Part shown: positions 1 through 5,757 of the stretch, piece by piece | How positions within the stretch are numbered: the first letter of the stretch is position 1 | How the letters are laid out: every line of letters starts with the position of its first letter | Assembly: GCA_026985785.1 (NCBI GenBank) | Contig: JALSPT010000034.1 | Span: 1-16,580, forward strand | DNA from: Anaerolineales bacterium | Lineage (GTDB): Bacteria; Chloroflexota; Anaerolineae; Anaerolineales; DRMV01 | DNA: 16,580 bases | Reading direction: 5' to 3' | Made by a program: the position numbers and the translations under genes | Notes under the pieces: generated by a model | The model's input: only the letters and a program-made list of their open reading frames with translations | Databases searched by the model: none | Told to the model about the DNA's origin: nothing

Positions 1-2676
1 ATCCAGTTCGGGCCGCCCCCAGTCGGTTTTGGGGCCGCCGCCGAGCCAGTCAGGCCATTGGGGCGGCTGCCATTTCAGGTTTTCGGGGTCGTAAATGCTG
101 CCCTTGATGGCCGGGAAGGGGCCGCGCGCTTTTGCCAGGGCAATACTGGTGCGCATGGCATGGTAGCGGATGAACTCCATCACCTGAGCGGCAAACTCTT
201 GCGCTTCCGGCGAGCCATAACGCACACCGTTGGCATACATCAGGTCGGCCAGGCCCATGATGCCCAGGCCAATGCGGCGGGCGCGGTGGGCGGCTTCTTT
301 CAACTGAGGCACCGCGGGCACGTAGGCATTGGCTTCCACAACGTCATCCAGAAAACGCACGGCCAGTTCGGTGGTTTCGCGCAGTTTATCCCAGTCCACC
401 TTGCCCTCAGGGGTGGTGTGCTGCGCCAGGTTGATCGAGCCTAAGCAGCAGTTTTCGTAGGGCCCCAGCCATTGTTCGCCGCAGTTGTGGCAAACCAGGC
501 CGTTGGCAATCAGGCTGTGGGTTTCCGGCTCGGTCAGGTCGTAAACATCCGCCGTACCGGCATCTTCGATGCTTTCCACCGTATCTACGAACGTTTCCCG
601 ATAAGGGCCACGGGAAAGGCTTTCCACATACTGCATCAGGCGTTGTTGCTTCTCCGGGTCGGCAAAGCCGATGAGGTGGGCAAAGCGATCACGGTTGGCC
701 TTGCCGATGACCAATTCGTATTGCTCGGCGGTCTGATAAGCGCGCTGGCCGCCGTGCCCATCGGGGAGCAGCGTGGCTTTGGCTTTTCGACGCTGGTAGA
801 TGCGCGCCACAATGCCAAAATTCAGCAGCAGCAGTTGGACGTCTTCCAGCAATCCACGTGATGAACTGGCAAGCCGGACGGTGCAATCGCTTTTGGCAGC
901 ATTGACCTGCACGCTACCATCGGCGCTAAAGAGGCCCTGCAGGAAACCCACCACGGCCTCGCGAGGCGCCCGCCAGATGGATTCCGGCACCCGCTTGTGA
1001 GGCGATTTGACCGCCTCGACGCCCAGGGAAGCGAAAAATTCGTAAGGCAGGCGTCCGTAGGTCAATTGGTAATGAGAACCGCGGTCGGCAACATGCCCCT
1101 CACCAAACCACGGGCGCAAAATGCGATGGATGCGCTCGAGCATAGCGGGGGATTGGATAGCCATACCGACAGGCGAGTGGCTGGCGGGGCTCATCCAGCC
1201 ATCACCGACCAGCCAGCCCAAGACCAGCCCTAACTCTTGGGACCACGTTTGCGGCAGGTGGGCATATTGGGCGGCAAAATCCCGGCGCTGCTGTTGGTGG
1301 CCAGAGGCATAATCGCCCGCCAGGGCCATCGCCGCCCTGGTTTCCGCGAACGCCTCACGGTTGGGGAGGGCGTTGTCATCGCTCCATCCTCCTTCGCCCG
1401 ATTGCAAGAGCAATTCGTCGCCGGGGCGCAGATCTTGCAATGCGACATAGCCGCGCGGTGTGAGGAAAGGATGGTCGGGGGTTGCCACCACGGTATAGCC
1501 GTAGCGGGTTCGCAACCGCATCACGGGGGTGTTGGTGCGGGTTTTCCATGCTCGCAGAGCCAGCCGGGGGGTCGTGCCTTCGCCGGAGAGCGCCTGCCCC
1601 ACCCCGCCAAACGGCGCCCGCTTGTCGGTCACAATGTCAAACGCCTTGCCCAGTGCAGCCAGTTCTTTTATCGGGATCAAGCCTTTGGTCGTCGCAATCC
1701 GCACATCTCCCACAAAGCACGGGTTGGTGGCTTCCAGCGGGTAAAGATGCGGCACGGGGTTGGAGCGGTTGGCAGTATCGAGGAACAACAACCCCGGCTC
1801 ACCATTATGGTGCGCTTGCTTGACGATTTTGTCGAACAGATCGCGGGCGCGCACCTTTTTGTACACCCGGATAGGGATGCCCGCATCTTCGGCCTGTTCC
1901 AACGTGCCGTCGAAGGTATCGTAGCGGGGATCGAGGACGTCGGGGAAGCGCAGTTCCCATTCCTCGTCGTTCTCCACTGCTCGCATGAAGGCATCGGTAA
2001 TACCGACCGAAATGTTGAAATTGGTGATGGCGTTTTCGTCGGTCTTGCAGGTAATGAATTCCTCGATGTCAGGATGGTCGACGCGCAACACGGCCATGTT
2101 GGCCCCGCGCCGGCTGCCGCCCTGGGCAATTTCACCAAAAGCCTTGTCGTACACCCGCAGGAAGCCCACCGGCCCGGTAGCCTGCCCGGCGGAAGATTTG
2201 ACCAGGGTGCCCTTAGGGCGCAGGCGGGAGAACGAGAAGCCGTTGCCGCCGCCCGTCTGCTGGATAAGCGCCGCGTTGCGCAAGGTGGTAAAAATGCCCG
2301 AATCTTTGCGTCCCATATCGTCGGAAATCGGCAGCACAAAACACGCGGCCAGTTGTCCCAAGGGCGTGCCTGCCCCCGTCCAGGTCGGTGAGTTGGGGAT
2401 GTAGCGCTTGGCGATCAATAATTTGTAAAAGACCTTAGCCTGTTCAATAATTTCTGCTTCGTCAGCGCCAAATTCGCTTTCGGCCTTGGCGACGTGATAG
2501 GCTACGCGCCAGAAGGTCTCTTCTGGGGTTTCGACCGGTTTGCCGTCGGGGCCTTTGCGCACGTAGCGCCGCACGAACACTTTGAAAGCGTTTTCGGTCA
2601 AGTTGACCTTGGGGAGCCCTTTGGGCAAAGGGGGCGTGGGTAGCAACCCTTTCGTTGGGACAGTTGTCTTCGCCAT
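1..2676 (-). CDS. nrdJ: Adenosylcobalamin-dependent (class II) ribonucleoside-diphosphate reductase, intein-containing, 3' end outside the window
   Basis: This enzyme reduces ribonucleotides to deoxyribonucleotides with a cobalamin-generated thiyl radical. The frame is open from ATG at 2676 to the left edge: 892 codons, of which 480 are extein. An AGGAGGT ribosome-binding site precedes the ATG. Visible family motifs are NSPTW then LAACF (Cys112, the first redox cysteine), QQTGGGNGFSFSRLRP (about 139-154), GGSRRGANMAVL, and the active-site motif N-P-C-G-E followed by ENCCLGSINL. By family knowledge, Asn318, Cys732 and Glu734 correspond to the Asn/Cys/Glu radical triad. The triad is interrupted by an intein (residues 320-731) placed between Pro319 and Cys732. 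The C-terminal barrel end and the terminal cysteine pair lie beyond the window, so truncation here is only the window edge. It lies 140 bp downstream of nrdR, probably in one transcription unit. Confidence 0.95.
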   Translation of the reverse strand, partial: MAKTTVPTKGLLPTPPLPKGLPKVNLTENAFKVFVRRYVRKGPDGKPVETPEETFWRVAYHVAKAESEFGADEAEIIEQAKVFYKLLIAKRYIPNSPTWTGAGTPLGQLAACFVLPISDDMGRKDSGIFTTLRNAALIQQTGGGNGFSFSRLRPKGTLVKSSAGQATGPVGFLRVYDKAFGEIAQGGSRRGANMAVLRVDHPDIEEFITCKTDENAITNFNISVGITDAFMRAVENDEEWELRFPDVLDPRYDTFDGTLEQAEDAGIPIRVYKKVRARDLFDKIVKQAHHNGEPGLLFLDTANRSNPVPHLYPLEATNPCFVGDVRIATTKGLIPIKELAALGKAFDIVTDKRAPFGGVGQALSGEGTTPRLALRAWKTRTNTPVMRLRTRYGYTVVATPDHPFLTPRGYVALQDLRPGDELLLQSGEGGWSDDNALPNREAFAETRAAMALAGDYASGHQQQRRDFAAQYAHLPQTWSQELGLVLGWLVGDGWMSPASHSPVGMAIQSPAMLERIHRILRPWFGEGHVADRGSHYQLTYGRLPYEFFASLGVEAVKSPHKRVPESIWRAPREAVVGFLQGLFSADGSVQVNAAKSDCTVRLASSSRGLLEDVQLLLLNFGIVARIYQRRKAKATLLPDGHGGQRAYQTAEQYELVIGKANRDRFAHLIGFADPEKQQRLMQYVESLSRGPYRETFVDTVESIEDAGTADVYDLTEPETHSLIANGLVCHNCGEQWLGPYENCCLGSINLAQHTTPEGKVDWDKLRETTELAVRFLDDVVEANAYVPAVPQLKEAAHRARRIGLGIMGLADLMYANGVRYGSPEAQEFAAQVMEFIRYHAMRTSIALAKARGPFPAIKGSIYDPENLKWQPPQWPDWLGGGPKTDWGRPELD
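484..1719 (-). mobile_element. Intein with LAGLIDADG homing endonuclease domain in NrdJ
   Basis: The element is an in-frame 412-residue protein intron (residues 320-731 of the precursor). All splicing blocks are readable. Block A starts at Cys320 (CFVGDVRI). Block B is ATPDHPFLT, with the Thr399-x-x-His402 pair. The C-terminal block is THSLIANGLVCHN, with penultimate His730 and last residue Asn731, followed by extein Cys732. Two dodecapeptide endonuclease motifs are present: LGWLVGDG (Asp492) and FLQGLFSADG (Asp586). A block D lysine (KRVPESI) lies between them. Both acidic residues are kept, so the endonuclease may be active. The frame is uninterrupted and base composition resembles the host gene, which argues for an intact, splicing element. 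Its allelic site (NPC/GE) is a recurrent intein site in reductases, but I do not assign an allele name. Confidence 0.95.
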
Positions 2677-2816
2677 GCTAATTACCTCCTGTGCAATGTC
2701 GCTTAGAGCGCACGCGTCCCGCCACTCCGGCGAAACCGTGCGGTACTGGCGTAGAAGCAAGGGAGCCTATTGTAAGGATGCTAACAGGCGCGGGTAAGGC
2801 TCCTGCCGAACCGTAT
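2677..2816 (-). other. Structured leader between nrdR and nrdJ
   Basis: This is the 140-bp gap upstream of nrdJ. It holds an AGGAGGT Shine-Dalgarno just before the ATG. A nested hairpin has outer arms at 2709-2714 and 2737-2742 (6 bp) and an inner 4-bp stem at 2720-2723/2729-2732. A wider inverted repeat has 7-bp arms at 2762-2768 and 2797-2803. I see neither a U-tract terminator nor a recognisable B12-box, so a cobalamin riboswitch is not called although the enzyme uses B12. CCTATTGTAAGG at 2766-2777 is a weak look-alike of the palindromes before nrdR. Confidence 0.4.
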
Positions 2817-3269
2817 TCAAGAGTTTTCCAACAAACGGTCGATTTCTTTCCGAATGGATTGCAAATCGTCCAACCCCAGATACACAATGGCATAACGGAT
2901 ATACGCAATTTGGTCCAGTTGCTTGAGTTCTTCAATGACCAAGTCGCCCACCACGCGAGAAGAGACCTCGGCTTTACCCATCTGTTGGAGGCGAGCTTCT
3001 ACTGTCCCCACCAGCCGCTCGATGCTCTCACCCGAAACCGGACGCTTGGCGCAGGCAATCCGAATACCGCGGGTGAGTTTGTCGCGGTTGAATTCCTCCC
3101 GTGTACCGTCCTGCTTGACGATGAGCGGCGTCGCCAACAATGGACGCTCATAGGTGCTAAACCGCCGCTTGCACCGAACACATTCCCGCCGCCGTCGGAT
3201 ACCTCCCTGTTTGTCATGCGTAGTGTCAAGCACTCGGCTTTGATGGTGACCGCAAAAAGGACAACGCAT
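2817..3269 (-). CDS. nrdR: Transcriptional repressor NrdR
   Basis: NrdR is an ATP/dATP-sensing repressor of ribonucleotide reductase genes. The 150-residue product is the usual family length. It has an N-terminal zinc ribbon (MRCPFC with Cys3/Cys6, and Cys30/Cys33 in RRRECVRCKRRF). An ATP-cone follows at about 46-136, including VKQDGTREEFNRDKLTRGI and KRPVSGESIERL. I chose ATG 3269 because the family starts with MRCPFC; a TTG two codons upstream (3275) is possible. The usual FASVY segment reads IRYAIVY, a mild divergence. It is first in a likely nrdR-nrdJ operon, preceded by a promoter and two palindromes that would allow self-repression. Confidence 0.96.
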   Translation of the reverse strand: MRCPFCGHHQSRVLDTTHDKQGGIRRRRECVRCKRRFSTYERPLLATPLIVKQDGTREEFNRDKLTRGIRIACAKRPVSGESIERLVGTVEARLQQMGKAEVSSRVVGDLVIEELKQLDQIAYIRYAIVYLGLDDLQSIRKEIDRLLENS

Positions 3270-3275
3270 ACGCAA

Positions 3276-3323
3276 CCGCCATATCTGGGGGAGGAGAGTT
3301 CACACCCTCCTATATATCGGGGG
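3276..3323. promoter_or_regulatory. Candidate tandem NrdR boxes upstream of nrdR
   Basis: Two imperfect palindromes with AT cores and GC flanks occur: CCGCCATATCTGGGGG (3276-3291) and CCTCCTATATATCGGGGG (3306-3323). Their centres are 31 bp apart, about three helical turns. Known NrdR boxes are paired, about 16 bp, have ATAT-rich cores and sit about three turns apart; the flanks here are CC/GG rather than the ACAC/GTGT of the proteobacterial consensus. They lie just downstream of the nrdR -10 element, and the nearer one overlaps the ribosome-binding region. Confidence 0.55.
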
Positions 3324-3327
3324 AGGC

Positions 3328-3356
3328 ATTTTAGCACGCCCATCCCCAAAGCGCAA
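3328..3356 (-). promoter_or_regulatory. Promoter of nrdR(-nrdJ)
   Basis: On the minus strand there is a -35 element TTGCGC (3356-3351), a 17-bp spacer and a -10 element TAAAAT (3333-3328). The predicted transcription start near 3321 falls inside the distal candidate NrdR box. Confidence 0.6.
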
Positions 3357-3378
3357 GGGGACAAAAGGGCTATTGGCA

Positions 3379-3408
3379 AAGTTTTAAGGTATCGGCAGAA
3401 GTTTTAAG
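3379..3408. repeat. Direct repeat AAGTTTTAAG x2, period 20 bp
   Basis: Two exact copies of AAGTTTTAAG (3379-3388 and 3399-3408) repeat with a 20-bp period, close to two helical turns, in the divergent nrdR/cfa intergenic region. They sit about 23-52 bp upstream of the nrdR -35 element and roughly 117-146 bp upstream of the cfa start. This is the layout of a direct-repeat regulator site, but the regulator is unknown. Confidence 0.45.
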
Positions 3409-3429
3409 AAAGTGAGTGCTCGGCGGCCT

Positions 3430-3481
3430 TTGTTTGCCCATGACAAGCGTCACTATATTTTCGGCGGAGACCTTCTACAAT
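3430..3481 (+). promoter_or_regulatory. Possible cfa promoter region
   Basis: Two weak candidates occur. One is TTGTTT (3430-3435), 18 bp, TATATT (3454-3459). The other is a good -10 hexamer TACAAT (3476-3481) without a clear -35. Either would give a short leader ending in the AGGAGG ribosome-binding site of cfa. Confidence 0.35.
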
Positions 3482-3524
3482 AAAAAATGAGCATAACTTC
3501 AAAAAATTTCTCCAGGAGGCAACC

Positions 3525-4823
3525 ATGAGTACTCTCAATGTGACCGACAGGTATGTTGCCGTCGCCCTGGACTTCTTACAAGCCCTGTTGGGCGACTTGC
3601 ACCCGCGCGACTTCTCCGTGCGCCTGTGGGACGGCACCGTGTGGCCCGCCGAGACCGATCCGCCGCGCTTTACCCTTGTGCTCAAGCATCCCGGCGCGCT
3701 GCGCCTGATGTTCCGCGACCTTTCCAGCGATCTCAGCATGGGCGAGGCCTATATCTACGATGATTTCGACATCGAAGGCGACATCTTTGGCGTCTTTCCC
3801 CTCGCCGATCGCTTGCTGGAGGAAACCGACTGGAGCCTGAGCGACAAAGTGCGGTTGTTGCAAAAATTGTTGCGCCTGCCAAAGGGAGATGCCGAGCGCG
3901 AGCGGCGCCGTGCCGCCCGACTGCGGGGGAAACGCCACAGCATCGCCCGCGATCGCCAGGCCATCCAATACCATTACGATGTACCCAGCGAGTTTTACGC
4001 CCTCTGGTTGGACAAAAACATGGTCTATTCCTGCGCCTACTTCCGCACGGGGGAAGAGGACATCGACACTGCCCAGGAGCAAAAACTGGACTACATCTGC
4101 CGCAAACTACGGCTCCAACCCGGTGAACGGCTGCTCGACATTGGGTGTGGATGGGGCGCGCTGGTCATCCACGCTGCGAAGCATTACGGCGTGCAGGCCT
4201 TGGGCATTACCTTGAGCGAGAATCAATACCGCTGGGCCAACGAGCGCATTCGGCAAGAAGGACTGGAGGGCCTGGCACGCGTCGAGTTGCTGGATTACCG
4301 AGAGGTGGACGACCACGAAGGCTTCGACAAACTGGTCAGCGTGGGTATGTTCGAGCACGTCGGCGAAGAGATGTTGCCGGTGTACTTCCAGCAGGCTTAC
4401 CGGCTACTCAAACCGGGCGGCGTCTTTCTCAATCACGGCATCGCACGCCATGCCAACATCCCCTGGCAACGCAACACTTTCGGCGACCGCTATGTCTTCC
4501 CCGATGGCGAACTGGAGCCCATTTGGCTCACCCTCAAGGTGGCACAGGAAACCGGTTTCGAGGTGCGCGACGTGGAAAGCCTGCGCGAACATTACGCCCG
4601 GACGTTAGAGCATTGGGTGCGGCGGCTGGAAGCGCACCACGAGGAGGCGCTCCGGTTCGTCGACGAGACCACTTACCGCATCTGGCGGCTTTTCATGGCA
4701 GGATCAGCGTACAACTTTTGGAAGGATCGCCACGAGGTTTATCAATCTTTGCTGGTAAAATCGGAGCACGCCCCCAGCGGCCTGCCGTGGACACGGGAAG
4801 ACTGGTACTGCTCCGCAGGCTGA
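3525..4823 (+). CDS. cfa: Cyclopropane-fatty-acyl-phospholipid synthase (SAM-dependent)
   Basis: The enzyme transfers a methylene group from S-adenosylmethionine to double bonds of membrane phospholipid acyl chains. The 432-residue protein has the usual two-part layout: an N-terminal lipid-binding region (about 1-140) and a methyltransferase domain. Diagnostic motifs are HYDVPSEFYALWLDKNMVYSCAYF split across 150-173, the SAM loop LLDIGCGWG (203-211), GMFEHVG (274-280), FLNHGI (301-306) and RYVFPDGEL (322-330). Cys170, Glu277, His304 and Tyr357 match the bicarbonate-site residues described for E. coli Cfa. ATG 3525 follows AGGAGG with a 5-nt gap. The gene is divergent from nrdR and ends at a strong terminator. 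Closely related mycolic or other fatty acid methyltransferases share the fold, but the overall pattern fits Cfa best. Confidence 0.93.
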   Translation: MSTLNVTDRYVAVALDFLQALLGDLHPRDFSVRLWDGTVWPAETDPPRFTLVLKHPGALRLMFRDLSSDLSMGEAYIYDDFDIEGDIFGVFPLADRLLEETDWSLSDKVRLLQKLLRLPKGDAERERRRAARLRGKRHSIARDRQAIQYHYDVPSEFYALWLDKNMVYSCAYFRTGEEDIDTAQEQKLDYICRKLRLQPGERLLDIGCGWGALVIHAAKHYGVQALGITLSENQYRWANERIRQEGLEGLARVELLDYREVDDHEGFDKLVSVGMFEHVGEEMLPVYFQQAYRLLKPGGVFLNHGIARHANIPWQRNTFGDRYVFPDGELEPIWLTLKVAQETGFEVRDVESLREHYARTLEHWVRRLEAHHEEALRFVDETTYRIWRLFMAGSAYNFWKDRHEVYQSLLVKSEHAPSGLPWTREDWYCSAG

Positions 4824-4847
4824 GCAGCACGGCGTGCCCACACTTTC

Positions 4848-4875
4848 CGGGCAGGCCATAGCCTGCCCGTTTTTT
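4848..4875 (+). terminator. Rho-independent terminator after cfa
   Basis: A perfect 9-bp stem (4848-4856 with 4861-4869) with loop CATA is followed by six T. It ends only 11 nt before the start codon of the next gene. Confidence 0.9.
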
Positions 4876-4886
4876 GTGAGGTTGCC

Positions 4887-5729
4887 ATGCCTGTCATCCG
4901 CATCGTGACCGATAGCACAGGCGACATTCCGCCCGCTCTGGCCGCGGCCTACGGGATTGTGGTGGTACCCGCCGTGGTTATCATAGACGAGCAGCAATAC
5001 CTGGATGGCGAGGGGCTGTCGCGGGCCGAATTCTACCGCCGTTTGCCGGAAATGAACCCCTTGCCTACCACAGCGGCGCCTTCGGCAGGGGTGTTTGCCG
5101 AAACCTACCGCCGCCTGTTGGAAGAAGCCGATGCCGTGGTCTCCATCCACCTGGCTCAAACCTTGAGCAGCATTTACCAAAATGCTCGCCTGGCGGCACA
5201 AGATTTCAGGGGAAAGGTGCATGTCGTCGATAGCAGGCAATTGACCCTCGGCCTGGGATTTCAGGTGCTGACGGCGGCGCGCGTCGCGCAGGCCGGGGGC
5301 ACGCTTGAAGCGGTGTTGGCTGCGGCCGAGGAGATTGGCCACCGCGTACGCCTGATTGCCATGTTGGACACGTTGGAATTTCTCCGCCGTAGCGGGCGGG
5401 TTTCCTGGGCTAAAGCCAGGTTGGGTTCCCTCCTACGCATCAAGCCGTTCGTAGAAGTGCGGCACGGGGAAGTGCTGAGATTGCCTGCCGTGCGCACCCG
5501 CTCCAAAGGATTGGCGCGCCTGGCAGAGCATTTGCATAGCCTGGGGCCGTTGGATTACCTGGCCGTGCTGCACACCGGCGCGGAGGCGGATGCTCGCGCC
5601 CTGCTCGCCGCCGCCAACGCGTCAACGCTGCGCCAGCCACCGCTTTCCGTGTTGGTCACCACCGTCATCGGCACCCATGTTGGCCCGCGAGGAGTAGGCT
5701 TCGTGGCCGTGCCTACCGCACATCCGTGA
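4887..5729 (+). CDS. DegV/FakB family fatty-acid-binding protein
   Basis: The 280-residue protein has the full length of the DegV family, whose FakB members bind a free fatty acid and present it to the kinase FakA for phosphorylation and use in lipid synthesis. The N-terminus is the family motif IVTDSTGDIP (5-14). TTAAPSAGVF (61-70), LSSIYQNA (93-100), GLGFQ (122-126), LEFLRRSGRVSWA (163-175) and IKPFVEV (185-191) follow. The C-terminal IGTHVGPRGVG contains His264, corresponding to the carboxylate-binding histidine of FakB. LSS replaces the common LSG. Start ATG 4887 has a GAGG ribosome-binding site. No FakA is in view. Its neighbour cfa supports a lipid role, but the ligand is unknown. Confidence 0.88.
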   Translation: MPVIRIVTDSTGDIPPALAAAYGIVVVPAVVIIDEQQYLDGEGLSRAEFYRRLPEMNPLPTTAAPSAGVFAETYRRLLEEADAVVSIHLAQTLSSIYQNARLAAQDFRGKVHVVDSRQLTLGLGFQVLTAARVAQAGGTLEAVLAAAEEIGHRVRLIAMLDTLEFLRRSGRVSWAKARLGSLLRIKPFVEVRHGEVLRLPAVRTRSKGLARLAEHLHSLGPLDYLAVLHTGAEADARALLAAANASTLRQPPLSVLVTTVIGTHVGPRGVGFVAVPTAHP

Positions 5730-5757
5730 GCGCAGCCCATCGCCACGAAGCCTTTTT
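5697..5757 (+). terminator. Probable terminator at the end of the DegV gene
   Basis: A perfect 11-bp inverted repeat, GGCTTCGTGGC (5697-5707) and GCCACGAAGCC (5742-5752), is followed by five T on the plus strand. The loop is long (34 nt) and holds the DegV stop codon, so the left arm is coding. The T-tract touches the stop codon of convergent coaBC. Confidence 0.6.

Noticed and set aside
484..1719. A frameshift or unrelated gene interrupting nrdJ
   Set aside because: The frame is continuous from 2676 to 1, and the interruption has intein terminal blocks flanked by perfectly joining reductase motifs.
1237..2391. A 384-codon open frame on the plus strand opposite nrdJ
   Set aside because: It is exactly in register with the nrdJ codons on the other strand and its translation shows no family motif; GC-rich genes often leave such antisense frames open.
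2677..2816. Cobalamin riboswitch upstream of nrdJ
   Set aside because: Expected from the enzyme's cofactor, but I could not find a B12-box, and 140 bp is short for the full aptamer.
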